From: Falsiroseomonas oleicola
Lineage (GTDB): Bacteria > Pseudomonadota > Alphaproteobacteria > Acetobacterales > Acetobacteraceae
Direction: 5' to 3'
Assembly: GCF_019029495.1 (NCBI RefSeq)
Contig: NZ_JAERQM010000001.1
Span: 1,054,001-1,118,000 of the forward strand
Length of the DNA: 64,000 nt
Each line of letters opens with the position of its first letter. The first letter of the stretch is position 1. Shown piece by piece: positions 18,672 through 27,887 of the stretch. A model generated the notes under the pieces. The model ran no database searches, was not told the DNA's origin, and saw only the letters and a list, made by a program, of their open reading frames with translations. A program made the position numbers and the translations under genes.

Positions 18672-19430
18672 GCGTTCGCGGTAGCGCGCGCCCCAGCCCT
18701 CCCCGCGCACCCAGGCCAGGAAATTCTCCGCCGAGGGCGCTGTCTTCGTCACGGCGCAGACGCTGCGCCAGGCGAGGGCATGCATGCAGGAGGTGACGGG
18801 CGCCTCCCCCACGAAAGGCTGCCCCAGGATCGGCCCCAGCGTCGGCATGCCGGTGCCGAGCATGGCGACCGCCTGGACATTCCCCGCCGGCAGCGCGGCC
18901 AGGGCCGCCGCCGCGCCCTGTGCCGTCATGGCGTAGATCGGATGAAAGCTGCCATCGGCCATGGCGCCCCGCGAAACCTCCGTCACGTCGAAGCCGCGCG
19001 CGGTCCAGTAGCCCACCGCGGCCTCCGTCAGGTCGTCCGGATAGGGCGAGACCAGCCCGATGCGTTCCGCCCCCACGGCCTGGAACGCGTCCCACACCGC
19101 CAGCGCCGCGGTGATGACGGGAATGCCCAGCGCATCCTGCATCCGCGCCACCAGCGCATCCTCCTCCGCCACGCCGGCATAGTAGCTGGCGCCGGTGCAG
19201 GCGAAGGCGATGGCATCGATCGGCGCATTGGCGAATTGCGCGGCGGCCCCTGGAAGGTCCCGGAGATAATCCAGCAGGCGGGCGATGATGGTCGGCTTGG
19301 TGCTGGTCATGCGGGCATTCAGCATGGCCACGCCGGGCGGCCAGAGCATGGCGAATTCCGGCTCCACCGTCGTATTCGCCTGCGGCGTCAGCACGCCCAC
19401 CAGCCCGCGCGGGGCGTATTCGACTGTCAT
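18660..19430 (-). CDS. Maleate isomerase/Asp-Glu racemase superfamily protein
   Basis: A 256-residue protein of the Asp/Glu racemase fold in its maleate cis-trans isomerase/arylmalonate decarboxylase branch. Two active-site cysteine motifs are seen, AFACTGASYY (early) and TSCMHAL (late). They are joined by segments such as GLVSPYPDDLTEAA and GTGMPTLGPI. Such enzymes isomerise maleate or act on related dicarboxylates by a cysteine. The gene is divergent from a Bug-type binding protein, and the 133-base gap between them probably holds both promoters. A link to uptake of a dicarboxylate is plausible but unproven. Confidence 0.8.
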   Translation of the reverse strand: MTVEYAPRGLVGVLTPQANTTVEPEFAMLWPPGVAMLNARMTSTKPTIIARLLDYLRDLPGAAAQFANAPIDAIAFACTGASYYAGVAEEDALVARMQDALGIPVITAALAVWDAFQAVGAERIGLVSPYPDDLTEAAVGYWTARGFDVTEVSRGAMADGSFHPIYAMTAQGAAAALAALPAGNVQAVAMLGTGMPTLGPILGQPFVGEAPVTSCMHALAWRSVCAVTKTAPSAENFLAWVRGEGWGARYRERMGG

Positions 19431-19563
19431 CCTGACCTTGCTCCTTGGCGCCTCGACGCACGGGCTCCGCTCCGCGGCGGCAAACTGGCATACAACTCGC
19501 TTGTCCGTCAGGCCCGCCCGGGGCTAACTGCCACGCCCCGCCTGCCCGACCGGAGGATCACCC

Positions 19564-20523
19564 ATGCGTCGCCGCCACCTGCTGTCCCTGCTGCCCGGCG
19601 CCCTCGCCGCCCCCTCCCTCGCCTTGGCGCAGGCAGGCTATCCGGCGCGCCCGGTGCGGGTGATCGTGCCCTTCCCCCCCGGCGGCACCACCGACTTCAT
19701 CGCCCGCCTCGTCAGCGCCCGGCTGAGCACCGTCTTCGGCCAGACCTTCGTGGTCGAGAATCGCGCCGGCGCCGGCGGCACGCTGGGCTCCGACCTGGTG
19801 GCGAAAAGCGCGCCGGATGGGCTCATGCTCATCGTCTCCAACATCGCGAGCTTCGGGGTGGCGCCCAGCGTCTATCGCAGCATGCCCTACAACTCCGTCA
19901 CCGATTTCGCGCATGTGGCGCTGCTGGCGGAGATTCCCTCCGTCCTCGCGGTGAATGTCAGCAGCCCGATCCGCAGCCTGGCGGACTTCATCACCGCGGC
20001 GAAGGCGCGGCCGGGGCTGAATGTCGGCTCGCCGGGCAATGGCACCTCCTCCCACGCCAAGCAAGCGATCCTGCAGCGCTCCGCCGGCATCGAGACGACC
20101 CATGTGCCCTATCGCGGCAGCGGACCGATGATGAACGACGTGGCCGGCGGCGCGCTGGAATCCATGATCACCACCCTGGTCGAGGCCGGGCGCAACGAAC
20201 GCTTCCGCCTGCTGGCAGTGACGGCGGATGCGCGGGTCCCGGGCTGGCCGGACCTGCCCACCTTCAAGGAACTCGGTCACCCGGACCTCGTCGCCTCCAC
20301 CTGGTTCGGCCTTTCGGCCGCCGCCAATACGCCGCCCGCCATCGTCAACCGGGTGAATGCGGAGGTGCTGGCGGCGCTGGCGACACCCGATATCGCCGCC
20401 AAGCTGATCGAGACCGGTGCCACGCCGCGCCGCATGACCGCGCCGGAATACAGCGCCTTCGTCGCGGCCGAGGTCCAGCGCTGGGCGGCGGTGGTGCAGG
20501 CGGCGGGGATCCGCATCGACTGA
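19564..20523 (+). CDS. Bug/TctC-family tripartite tricarboxylate transporter substrate-binding protein
   Basis: A 319-residue periplasmic protein with an N-terminal RRRHLL signal ending near ALAQAG. The conserved TctC pattern is YPARPVRVIVPFPPGGTTD, VVENRAGAGGTLGSD, and GLNVGSPGNGTSSHAKQ. It binds a carboxylated ligand for a TctAB-type transporter. No tctA or tctB genes are here, as is common for the large Bug families of Acetobacteraceae and Bordetella. Ligand unknown; the divergent isomerase-like gene hints at a dicarboxylate. Confidence 0.9.
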   Translation: MRRRHLLSLLPGALAAPSLALAQAGYPARPVRVIVPFPPGGTTDFIARLVSARLSTVFGQTFVVENRAGAGGTLGSDLVAKSAPDGLMLIVSNIASFGVAPSVYRSMPYNSVTDFAHVALLAEIPSVLAVNVSSPIRSLADFITAAKARPGLNVGSPGNGTSSHAKQAILQRSAGIETTHVPYRGSGPMMNDVAGGALESMITTLVEAGRNERFRLLAVTADARVPGWPDLPTFKELGHPDLVASTWFGLSAAANTPPAIVNRVNAEVLAALATPDIAAKLIETGATPRRMTAPEYSAFVAAEVQRWAAVVQAAGIRID

Positions 20524-20634
20524 CGCGCCGCTTTCGAGGAGGACGCCGGCCCTGGGGTCACGTCGCGCGGCGGGGCGATGCACCAGGCAATCCAGGGCTT
20601 GACCCACCGCGCCCGGCGCGGTTCCTCCCCTTGC

Positions 20635-20799
20635 ATGGACACACCGCCGGACCCCACGCCACCGGTCAAGTCAGCGGCGCAGCTTGCGCGGGAAGCGCGG
20701 CTGGCCGCCGCGCTGCGGGAGAACCTGCGCCGCCGCAAGGCCCAGGCGCGCGCCCGCGCCGATCAGCCCGCCAGGCCGGCGGCGGAGGAGCAGGACTGA
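20635..20799 (+). CDS. Small conserved-type protein upstream of dcd/murA
   Basis: A 54-residue hydrophilic peptide with the core REARLAAALRENLRRRKAQARARAD, followed by an acidic end (AEEQD). Small proteins of this look, with an ALRENLRRRKAQAR-like core, are often found next to murA in alphaproteobacteria, as far as I recall. No function is known. ATG 20635 starts the recognisable part; 19 further residues upstream are not convincing. It has high Arg content, so it may bind nucleic acid. Confidence 0.6.
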   Translation: MDTPPDPTPPVKSAAQLAREARLAAALRENLRRRKAQARARADQPARPAAEEQD

Positions 20800-20871
20800 G
20801 CCGCGCCGGATTGGACGCCCGCGCCCGCATCGGGTAACCCGGCCCTCCCGTTGCCCGAAGGCCGCTGCCCC

Positions 20872-21426
20872 ATGTCCATCATGCCCGACACCTGGATCCG
20901 CCGCATGGCGCAGGATGCGGCGATGATCGAGCCCTTCGTCGAATCCCAGCGGCGGGAGGGGGTGATCTCCTACGGCCTGTCCAGCTACGGCTACGACGCG
21001 CGCCTCGCCGACGAGTTCAAGATTTTTACGAATGTCGACAATGCGGTGGTCGATCCGAAGGTGTTCTCGGACCAGGGCTTCGTCACCCGGCGCGGGGAGA
21101 CCTGCATCATCCCGCCGAACAGCTTTGTCCTCTGCCACACCATCGAATACTTCCGCATCCCGCGCGATGTGCTGGTGATCTGCCTCGGCAAGTCCACCTA
21201 TGCGCGCTGCGGGCTGATCGTGAACGTCACGCCGCTGGAGCCTGAATGGGAAGGCCAGGTGACCATCGAGATCAGCAACACCACGCCCCTGCCCGCCCGC
21301 ATCTATGCCAATGAGGGCATCTGCCAGTTCCTGTTCCTGCAAGGCAGCGCCCCACCCGAGGTCAGCTATGCCGACCGGAAGGGCAAATACATGGGCCAGC
21401 GCGGCGTCTCGTTGCCGAAACTTTGA
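20872..21426 (+). CDS. dcd: dCTP deaminase
   Basis: A 184-residue protein of the dCTP deaminase/dUTPase superfamily. It has the dCTP deaminase head ([11 protein letters not shown]), [10 protein letters not shown], the active-site region [33 protein letters not shown] (Ser and Arg of the phosphate site, catalytic Glu in TIEISN), and the C-terminal [14 protein letters not shown]. It deaminates dCTP to dUTP for dTMP synthesis. ATG 20872 is the natural start, with a few residues dropped from the upstream ATG at 20851. It precedes murA, as in many alphaproteobacteria. Confidence 0.93.
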   Translation: MSIMPDTWIRRMAQDAAMIEPFVESQRREGVISYGLSSYGYDARLADEFKIFTNVDNAVVDPKVFSDQGFVTRRGETCIIPPNSFVLCHTIEYFRIPRDVLVICLGKSTYARCGLIVNVTPLEPEWEGQVTIEISNTTPLPARIYANEGICQFLFLQGSAPPEVSYADRKGKYMGQRGVSLPKL

Positions 21427-21430
21427 AGTA

Positions 21431-21480
21431 CGCGGCACGTGCCGCGGGCCCCATCCGGGGCCTCGGTTGCCCTTCGGGCA
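21431..21480. repeat. Array of three adjacent hairpins between dcd and murA
   Basis: Three hairpins in a row: the 16-base perfect palindrome CGCGGCACGTGCCGCG (21431-21446), GGCCCC...GGGGCC (21447-21462), and TGCCC...GGGCA (21468-21480). They fill most of the 94-base gap before murA and may act as a terminator for dcd or an mRNA end structure. No T-run follows. Confidence 0.6.
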
Positions 21481-21520
21481 CCCGCCTTGTTCTGATGATC
21501 CGGCCAGGAAAGTACCTCTG

Positions 21521-22774
21521 ATGGACCGCATCCGCATCCGCGGCGGCAAGCCGCTCTCGGGCAATATCCCGATCGGTGGCGCCAAGAACGCCACGCTGCC
21601 CCTGATGGCCGCCGGCCTGCTCTCCGACGGGCCGCTGACGCTGGAAAACGCGCCGGACCTGGCGGATATCGCCACCATGCGCGCCCTGCTGATCCAGCAC
21701 GGCATGAAGGTGGAGCACGACAAGGCGCAGCGCCGCCTCGTGCTGTCCGGCGCCGCCGAGAACCTGGAGGCGCCCTATGACCTGGTGCGCAAGATGCGCG
21801 CCTCCGTCCTGGTCATGGGCCCGCTGGTGGCGCGATTCGGGGAGGCGCGGGTCTCGCTGCCCGGCGGCTGCGCCATCGGCACGCGCCCGGTCGACCTGCA
21901 CATCAAGGGGCTGGAGCAGATGGGCGCCGTCTTCGACCTGGAAGGCGGCTACATGCATGCGAAGGCGCCAAAGGGCCTGCGCGGCGCCACCATCATCTTC
22001 CCCCAGGTCAGCGTCGGCGCCACCGAGAACCTGCTGATGGCCGCCACTTTGGCCGAGGGCACGACCGAGCTGGTGAACGCGGCGCGGGAGCCGGAGATCG
22101 GCGACCTGGCCATGTGCCTGATGCGCATGGGCGCGCGGATCGAGGGCATCGGCACCGACCGCCTGGTGATCGAGGGTGTGAAGCGCCTGGGCGCCGCCAC
22201 CCACCCGATCATCCCGGACCGGATCGAGGCCGGCACCTATGCCTGCGCCGCCGCCATCACCGGCGGCTCCGTGCTGCTGGAGGGCGCGCGGATGGTCGAC
22301 CTCGGCGCCGTGGTGCGGACCATGCGGGAATGCGGGGTGGATGTGGCGGAGGAAACCGCCGGGCTGCGCATCACCCGGAAGAACGGGCTGCGCGGCGCCG
22401 ATGTGATGACCGAGCCCTTCCCCGGCTTCGCCACCGACATGCAGGCCCAGTTCATGGCGCTGATGTGCGTGGCCGAGGGCGCCAGCATGATCACCGAGAC
22501 GATCTTCGAGAACCGCTTCATGCATGTGCCGGAGCTGACCCGCATGGGCGCCCGCATCAAGTATCACGGCCAGTCCGCCATCGTGCGCGGCGTGCCGAAG
22601 CTCTCCGGCGCCCCGGTGATGGCGACCGACCTGCGCGCCTCCGTCTCCCTGGTGCTGGCCGGGCTGGCGGCGGAGGGGGAGACCATCGTCAACCGCGTCT
22701 ACCACCTCGACCGGGGCTATGAGGCGCTGGAGCGCAAGCTTTCGGCCGTGGGCGCCGCTATCGAGAGGGTCTGA
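21521..22774 (+). CDS. murA: UDP-N-acetylglucosamine 1-carboxyvinyltransferase MurA
   Basis: A 417-residue EPSP-synthase-fold enzyme. The N-terminal substrate motif GGAKNAT (Lys22-Asn23) and the catalytic loop [16 protein letters not shown], with Cys117, are present. This is the fosfomycin-sensitive Cys type. It adds enolpyruvate to UDP-GlcNAc, the first committed step of peptidoglycan synthesis, in the cytoplasm. The C-terminal [10 protein letters not shown] is typical. ATG 21521 starts the family's [14 protein letters not shown] head. The 3' end overlaps a small opposite gene by 17 bases. Confidence 0.97.
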   Translation: MDRIRIRGGKPLSGNIPIGGAKNATLPLMAAGLLSDGPLTLENAPDLADIATMRALLIQHGMKVEHDKAQRRLVLSGAAENLEAPYDLVRKMRASVLVMGPLVARFGEARVSLPGGCAIGTRPVDLHIKGLEQMGAVFDLEGGYMHAKAPKGLRGATIIFPQVSVGATENLLMAATLAEGTTELVNAAREPEIGDLAMCLMRMGARIEGIGTDRLVIEGVKRLGAATHPIIPDRIEAGTYACAAAITGGSVLLEGARMVDLGAVVRTMRECGVDVAEETAGLRITRKNGLRGADVMTEPFPGFATDMQAQFMALMCVAEGASMITETIFENRFMHVPELTRMGARIKYHGQSAIVRGVPKLSGAPVMATDLRASVSLVLAGLAAEGETIVNRVYHLDRGYEALERKLSAVGAAIERV

Positions 22775-22919
22775 AGCCGCCGCCTCCCGCCCGGCCGCAG
22801 CAGCTGGGACTCTCCCCGGCCAGGTAGCGCCCGACCGGCGTCTCCCGAAGCCGGGGCCAGCCGGTCCAGAGCGCCGCCACCAGAAGGCCGGCCAGGATCA
22901 GCCAATCACGTCGTGACAT
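22758..22919 (-). CDS. Small predicted membrane protein downstream of the split kinase
   Basis: A 53-residue ORF starting seven bases after the kinase/receiver stop, with GGAGGG before the ATG. It encodes one hydrophobic helix ([13 protein letters not shown]) after a basic start (MSRRD), then a tail containing a CC pair and several Gly. Tight spacing suggests it is co-translated. No family recognised; it might be a spurious ORF. Confidence 0.4.
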   Translation of the reverse strand: MSRRDWLILAGLLVAALWTGWPRLRETPVGRYLAGESPSCCGRAGGGGFRPSR

Positions 22920-22926
22920 GCGCCGC

Positions 22927-24144
22927 TCAGCCCTCCGGCCGCAGCACGTAGCGCAGCTTCTCCGCCAGTTCCTGGCGGCGATAGGGCTTGCTGAGCAGCA
23001 CCACGCCCGGGTCCAGCCGGCCGTGATGCACCACGGCGTTCTCCGTGTAGCCGGAGGTGTACAGCACGCGCAGCCCCGGCCGCAGCAGCAGCGCGGCCTC
23101 GGCAAGCTGGGGGCCGGAGATGCCGCCGGGCATCACCACATCGGTGAACAGCACATCGATCAGCACCTCGCTGCGCAGGATCTCCATGGCCGTGACGCCG
23201 TTGCGCGCGGCCAGCACCCGGTAGCCGAGCAGCGTCAGCTCCCCCACCACATGGGTGCGGACCATTTCGTCATCCTCGACCACCAGCACCGATTCGGTGC
23301 CGCCGCGCAGCCGCGCGGGCCGGCCGGGATTCATCGGGCGTGGCACGCCGGCCGCCGCCGCCCGCGGCAGATAGAGCTTCACCGTGGTGCCGTGGCCGGG
23401 CTCGGAATAGATCTTCACATGGCCATTGGATTGCTTGACGAAGCCATAGACCATGGAAAGGCCCAACCCACTGCCGCGGCCGAATTCCTTGGTGGTGAAG
23501 AAGGGCTCGAAGGCCTGGGCCAGCACCTCCGACGTCATGCCGCTGCCGGTGTCGGTCACCGCCACCACCAGATATTCGCCCGCCACCACCTCCTCATGCC
23601 GTGCGGCATAGTCGTCGTCGATCTGCGCGAAACCGGTCTCCAGCGTCATGCGGCCGCCCTCCGGCATCGCATCCCGGGCGTTCAGCACGAGGTTCATCAA
23701 GGCGGCCTCAAGCTGCGCCGGATCGACCAGGGCGGGCGGCAGGCGGGGCGTCAGGTCGAAGCGGCATTCCACCCGCTCTCCCAGCGTGCGGCGCAGCAGC
23801 AGTTCCATCCTCTGGATCTCCTGCCCGACATCGACCGGCCGCGGCTCCAGCGGCTGGCGGCGGGCGAAGGCGAGCAGGCTGCGCGTCAGCTCCCCGCCGC
23901 GCTCCGCCGCGTCGCGGGTGGTCTCGGCCAGCTGCAGCAGGTCCGGATCATGCTCCAGCCGCTCGGCCAGCAATTCGGCGCTGCCCAGGATGACGGTCAG
24001 CAGGTTGTTGAAGTCATGCGCCAGCCCGCCGGTGAGCTGACCCACCGCCTCCATCCGCTGGGCCTGGAGCAGCTTGCGGTTCAGTTCGGAGATCGCTTCC
24101 TGCTGGTTCTGCAGCGATTCCGCGCTGCGGTTCAGCACCGCCAT
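22927..24144 (-). CDS. Hybrid histidine kinase, catalytic and receiver half (split gene)
   Basis: A 405-residue product. A HisKA domain carries the phospho-His (GGLAHDFNN, His43), followed by an HATPase domain with NLVLNARDAMPEGG and DTGSGM, the F-box FEPFFTTK, and the G-box GSGLGLSMVYG. A C-terminal receiver domain with FTDVVMPG (Asp335) closes the protein. It has no sensor or membrane segment of its own. The start ATG at 24144 shares its first base with the stop of the upstream sensor half (TGATG), so translation is probably by re-initiation. An extra G in a run of seven would join both frames at the HAMP domain. Confidence 0.85.
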   Translation of the reverse strand: MAVLNRSAESLQNQQEAISELNRKLLQAQRMEAVGQLTGGLAHDFNNLLTVILGSAELLAERLEHDPDLLQLAETTRDAAERGGELTRSLLAFARRQPLEPRPVDVGQEIQRMELLLRRTLGERVECRFDLTPRLPPALVDPAQLEAALMNLVLNARDAMPEGGRMTLETGFAQIDDDYAARHEEVVAGEYLVVAVTDTGSGMTSEVLAQAFEPFFTTKEFGRGSGLGLSMVYGFVKQSNGHVKIYSEPGHGTTVKLYLPRAAAAGVPRPMNPGRPARLRGGTESVLVVEDDEMVRTHVVGELTLLGYRVLAARNGVTAMEILRSEVLIDVLFTDVVMPGGISGPQLAEAALLLRPGLRVLYTSGYTENAVVHHGRLDPGVVLLSKPYRRQELAEKLRYVLRPEG

Positions 24145-25160
24145 CAGCCCGCCGAGCTCCCCCCCGGGTGCGGCGGGGGAATGCGGACCGACAGGTCGCC
24201 CTGGCCCAGACGCGAGGCCATGCGCGAAATCCGTGCGACCTCCCGCCGGATCGCCACCTCCCCGATCAGCCAGACGGAAATGCCGAGGACCAGGGAGAGC
24301 ATGGCGAGGATCGCCAGATCCTCCCGCAGCCGCTGATCCGCCGTGGCGACCAGGTCTTCCCGGTCCTGCCCCACCAACACGCGCAGCCCCGCCTGGGCCA
24401 GCAATGGGTTGCTGCCGGCCGCCCAGATTTGCCGGCGGCCATCCGCCTCCCGCAATTCGGCCGTCTGCCCATCGCCCGCCAGCAGCGCGAAGTCGCCGAG
24501 CGGGGTGCCGGCCAGGGATCGCCCGATGCCGCCCTCGGTGCCCGATGCGCCATTCCAGGCCAGCACCGTGCCCTGCTGGTCCAGCATCAGGATTTCCGTA
24601 TTCGGCTGCACCAGGGAGAGGTTGTCGCGCACCACCGCCCGCAGGTTCAGCGAGGCGAGCAGGATGAAATCCAGGTCGCCGGCCGGCGTGCGGGCAGGCT
24701 GGGCGATCTGGAGCACGGAAAGCCCCGTCAATCGCCCGAACACCGCCTGCAGCGCGACCCCGCGGCGCAGGGTCAGCGCCTGCTGGAAATAGGAACGGTC
24801 GCGCAGGTCGAGTTCGCGCCCCGTCTGCAGGGAATCGCAGAACAGCGCGCCTTCCGGCGAAATGGTCAGGATTCCGGTGAATTGCGGATACTGGTCCAGC
24901 ACGCGGCCGAGAAAGGCCGAGCAGGCGGCGCGATTGTCGCTTTGCAGGTCGCGGGCGCGGGACAGGCCATACAGAAGCTGGCCCGTGGCATGGATGCGGC
25001 TGTCGAAGTCACGCGCGACGATCTCGGCGGAGTTGACCAGGCGGCTGGTGGCCGCCTGGATCTGCGCGTCGCGTTCCTGCACGAAGCGGTATCCCAGCAG
25101 CAGCGCGGGCACGATCGTGGCCATGGCGACAAGCCACAGCAATCGCGCGCGGATGCTCAT
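24144..25160 (-). CDS. Hybrid histidine kinase, membrane sensor half (split gene)
   Basis: A 338-residue product with a transmembrane helix at residues 6-23 (LLWLVAMATIVPALLLGY), a periplasmic double-PAS/Cache-like sensor region (to about residue 285, including LTGLSVLQIAQPA), and a second membrane helix (LAILAMLSLVLGISVWLIG). A HAMP start (VARISRMASRLGQGDLSVRI) then breaks off at PPHPGGSSAG-stop. The frame is lost at the G7 run. The two pieces together look like one sensor hybrid kinase; alone this half lacks any catalytic domain. ATG 25160 starts the MSIRARLLW membrane signal. Confidence 0.8.
   Translation of the reverse strand: MSIRARLLWLVAMATIVPALLLGYRFVQERDAQIQAATSRLVNSAEIVARDFDSRIHATGQLLYGLSRARDLQSDNRAACSAFLGRVLDQYPQFTGILTISPEGALFCDSLQTGRELDLRDRSYFQQALTLRRGVALQAVFGRLTGLSVLQIAQPARTPAGDLDFILLASLNLRAVVRDNLSLVQPNTEILMLDQQGTVLAWNGASGTEGGIGRSLAGTPLGDFALLAGDGQTAELREADGRRQIWAAGSNPLLAQAGLRVLVGQDREDLVATADQRLREDLAILAMLSLVLGISVWLIGEVAIRREVARISRMASRLGQGDLSVRIPPPHPGGSSAG
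24159..24165 (-). other. Run of seven G (minus strand) at the frame break of the kinase
   Basis: On the coding strand the run lies at CAC CCG GGG GGG AGC. One more G (eight) would read HPGGELGGLMAVLNR in frame through the HAMP domain into the kinase half. A -1 ribosomal slip at the same place would do likewise. Possibilities: a real frameshift or sequencing error, slipped-strand phase variation, or programmed frameshifting. Confidence 0.8.
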
Positions 25161-25255
25161 CCCTGGCCCACCCCGTATGGCTTTGACGGTTCGACGCCGG
25201 AGGGTCCTGCCCCCCATCGCCCGCGCTTCGCGCCATTCTGGCGCCGCAGCCCACC

Positions 25256-25283
25256 CATATCCACCGCGGGATCATGTGGACAA
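25256..25283 (-). promoter_or_regulatory. Possible promoter of the sensor kinase
   Basis: On the minus strand TTGTCC (25278-25283) and GATATG (25256-25261) are 16 bases apart, about 100 bases upstream of the kinase ATG. The 214-base gap to the SDR gene is otherwise non-coding. Confidence 0.35.
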
Positions 25284-25374
25284 GCGCTTAATGATTCGAC
25301 CGTGACATGAGCCGCTGTCCGCCGCAACCACGCCGTGGGCTGGCGACGCTCATCGGGGACTGGAACAGGCTGAT

Positions 25375-26148
25375 TCAGCCTCGAAACATTCCACCACCAT
25401 CCACATCCACCACGGTACCGTTGATATAGCCCGCCCGCGGCGAGGCCAGGAAGACCGACAGGTCCGCGATCTCCGCAGCCTCGATGGCGCGGCCATAGGG
25501 CAGGCCGGTCAAGGTCTCCGCCCAGCGTTCCGGATCGCCGAACTTCAGTTGGGCGTTGACCCGCGCCTGGGTCTCCATCCGGTCCGTGCGGGTCGCCGCC
25601 GGGTTGATGCCCAGCACCCGCACGCCGCTGGCCTGCGCCGCGCCGCCGAGCGCGGAGGTGAAGGCGATGAGCGCCGCATTGCCTGTGCCACCGCAGATAT
25701 AGCCCATGCGCGGCGCGCGGCCGGCCATGCCGATGATGTTCAGGATGACGCCGGCGCCCTTCGCCTCCATTCCGGCGTAGTACATCTGGCACATGTGGAT
25801 ATAGCCCAGGACCTTCAGGTCCCAGGCCTGCTGCCAGCGGGCGAAGGGGATATCCTGCAACCGGCCAGCGGGGATGGCGCCGGCATTGTTCACCAGGATG
25901 TCGACCTCCGGGAAGGCTGCGTGCAGCCTCTCCCGCTCATCCGGCTTCGACAGATCGGCGGCCAGGCTTTCCACTCGGATCTGCGCAGCACCGCGCAGCG
26001 CATCCGCAGCGGTGGCGAGCGTCGCCGCATCCCGCCCCACCAGAACCAGGTCGCAGCCCTCCGCCGCGAAAGCCTGGGCGCAGGCCAGGCCGATGCCCTT
26101 CGAGCCGCCGGTGATGAGCACGCGCTTGCCGGCCAGTTGCAGGTCCAT
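25375..26148 (-). CDS. SDR-family oxidoreductase with altered catalytic residues
   Basis: A 257-residue Rossmann-fold SDR with TGGSKGIG (residues 13-20) for NAD(P) and VDILVNNAGAI. The active site is unusual: the position of the catalytic Ser is Gly (NIIGMAG) and Tyr149 is followed by Gly at the +4 position (YICGGTGN) instead of Lys. This combination occurs in a known SDR subgroup and may change the chemistry or abolish it. It starts six bases after the stop of the ThDP-enzyme gene, so both genes probably act in the same pathway. Confidence 0.85.
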   Translation of the reverse strand: MDLQLAGKRVLITGGSKGIGLACAQAFAAEGCDLVLVGRDAATLATAADALRGAAQIRVESLAADLSKPDERERLHAAFPEVDILVNNAGAIPAGRLQDIPFARWQQAWDLKVLGYIHMCQMYYAGMEAKGAGVILNIIGMAGRAPRMGYICGGTGNAALIAFTSALGGAAQASGVRVLGINPAATRTDRMETQARVNAQLKFGDPERWAETLTGLPYGRAIEAAEIADLSVFLASPRAGYINGTVVDVDGGGMFRG

Positions 26149-26153
26149 GCGGC

Positions 26154-27695
26154 TCAGACCTCCATCTCGATCAGGAAGGGGCCATCGGCGGCGAAGCTCT
26201 GCTGCATCAGGTCGGCGACGCCCTCCAGCGTGTTGGTGCGCGCCGCTTCCACCCCCATGCCATTGGCCAGCTTCACCCAGTCGAGGTTCGGATTGCCGAG
26301 GTCCAGCATGTCCATCGCCGTGCGGCCCGGATTGGCGCCGACGCCGTGATACTCGCCGATCAGGATCTGGTACTTGCGGTTGGAGATGATGACGGTGGTC
26401 ACCGGCAGCCTCTCCCGCGCCTGGGTCCAGAGGCCCTGGAGCGTATACATGCCGGAGCCATCGGCCTGGAGGTTGATGACCCGCCGCCCCGGCGCGCCAA
26501 TCGCCGCGCCCGTCGCCAGCGGAATGCCGCAGCCGATGGCGCCGCCGGTGATGTGCAGCCAGTCATGCGCCGGCGCGTTGTGGGTGAACTTGTAGAAGCC
26601 GCGGCCGAAGGAGACCGATTCATCGGCCACCACGGCATTGTCGGGCATCAGAGCCGCCAGGGTCTGCGCCAGGCCCTCCGGCGTCGGGGTGCCGCGGCCG
26701 GGCTGCGGCCGGGGGCCGGGGTCGAGGAAGGCGGCGGCGGGCGCGCCGAGTTCATCGGCCAGCGCGGTCAGCGCCTGGATCGGATCGGCCTCGTAGCGCG
26801 TCAGCAGCAGGATGTCCGCATCCTCGCGGTGATGGCGCGAAGGCTTGTTGGGATAGGCGAAGAAGCCGACCGGCGCCTTGCTGTTGACCAGGATGATGGT
26901 GGTGTAGGGCTTCAGCGCCTCGATCGCGAGATCGACCGGATAGGGCACGCGCTCCAGCTGCATGCGGCCCTGGCCGCGCTCGACACGGCTGTTCGACATC
27001 TCGGCCAGCACATGGGCGCCCGTCGCCTGGGCAATCCGCCAGGCCAGCGCCTGCGCCTGCTGCGTCAGCGCCAGGCCGCCGAGCAGGATCAGCACGTTCT
27101 TCCGGCCACGCAGGGCATCGGCGGCGTTGCGGATGGCCAGCGGATCGGCCTGCGGCGCGGCCGGCACCGGCAGCGCCGCGGCGCCACCATCCGGCGCCTC
27201 GTCCCAGCACACATCCGATGGCAGGATCAGGGTGGCGATCTGGCCCGGGGAGGTGCGCGCCGCCTGCACGGCCACGGCGGCATCGCGCGCCACTTCGGTG
27301 GCCTTCTCCACCGTCCGGACCCAACCCGAAACGCCCCGGGCGAAACCCTCGGTATCGGCGGTCAACTGGGCGTCCAGCGGGCGGTGATAGGTGGCCTGGT
27401 CGCCGACGCAATTGACCATGCCGGAACGCGCGCGCCGCGCATTGTGCAGATTGGCCAGGCCATTCGCCAGGCCGGGGCCGCAATGCAGCAGGGTCGCGGC
27501 CGGCTTGCCGGTCATGCGGAAATAGCCATCGGCCATGCCGGTGACGACATTCTCCTGCAGGCCGAGCACGCAGCGCATGCCGGGGATGCGGTCCAAGGCC
27601 GCGACGAAATGCATCTCGCTGGTGCCGGGATTGGCGAAACATGTGTCCACCCCCGCGCCCAGCAGGGTGTGCACCAGACTTTCGGCTCCGTTCAC
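26154..27695 (-). CDS. Thiamine-diphosphate enzyme, acetolactate-synthase-like large subunit
   Basis: A 513-residue ThDP enzyme. The N-terminal pyrimidine-binding domain has CFANPGTSE and the catalytic-Glu region LGLQENVVTGMADGYFRM. The C-terminal PP domain holds LQADGSGMYTLQGLWTQARERLP (GDG-N type Mg/ThDP motif). It resembles the group annotated as acetolactate synthase large subunit outside ilvBN clusters; a small ACT subunit gene is absent. Its role is more likely decarboxylation or ligation of a 2-oxoacid in catabolism. Start GTG 27695 (MNGAESLVHTL) has GGAGG six bases upstream. Confidence 0.85.
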   Translation of the reverse strand: MNGAESLVHTLLGAGVDTCFANPGTSEMHFVAALDRIPGMRCVLGLQENVVTGMADGYFRMTGKPAATLLHCGPGLANGLANLHNARRARSGMVNCVGDQATYHRPLDAQLTADTEGFARGVSGWVRTVEKATEVARDAAVAVQAARTSPGQIATLILPSDVCWDEAPDGGAAALPVPAAPQADPLAIRNAADALRGRKNVLILLGGLALTQQAQALAWRIAQATGAHVLAEMSNSRVERGQGRMQLERVPYPVDLAIEALKPYTTIILVNSKAPVGFFAYPNKPSRHHREDADILLLTRYEADPIQALTALADELGAPAAAFLDPGPRPQPGRGTPTPEGLAQTLAALMPDNAVVADESVSFGRGFYKFTHNAPAHDWLHITGGAIGCGIPLATGAAIGAPGRRVINLQADGSGMYTLQGLWTQARERLPVTTVIISNRKYQILIGEYHGVGANPGRTAMDMLDLGNPNLDWVKLANGMGVEAARTNTLEGVADLMQQSFAADGPFLIEMEV

Positions 27696-27887
27696 CACAA
27701 ACCTCCCCAACACGATGTCCGCAGGGTGCGCGGCCCGGCACGAGGCGGCAAGGGTGCCTCATGAATGAACATGCATCCATGTTGTGTCCGGATGGTGACG
27801 AGCGGATTTACGTCCTGCAATCCGCCCGCCATGGTTGACATTCGCGTGAGGAGGGGGGCTTCCGCGCGATTCTGGGGAGCGGTGGGC

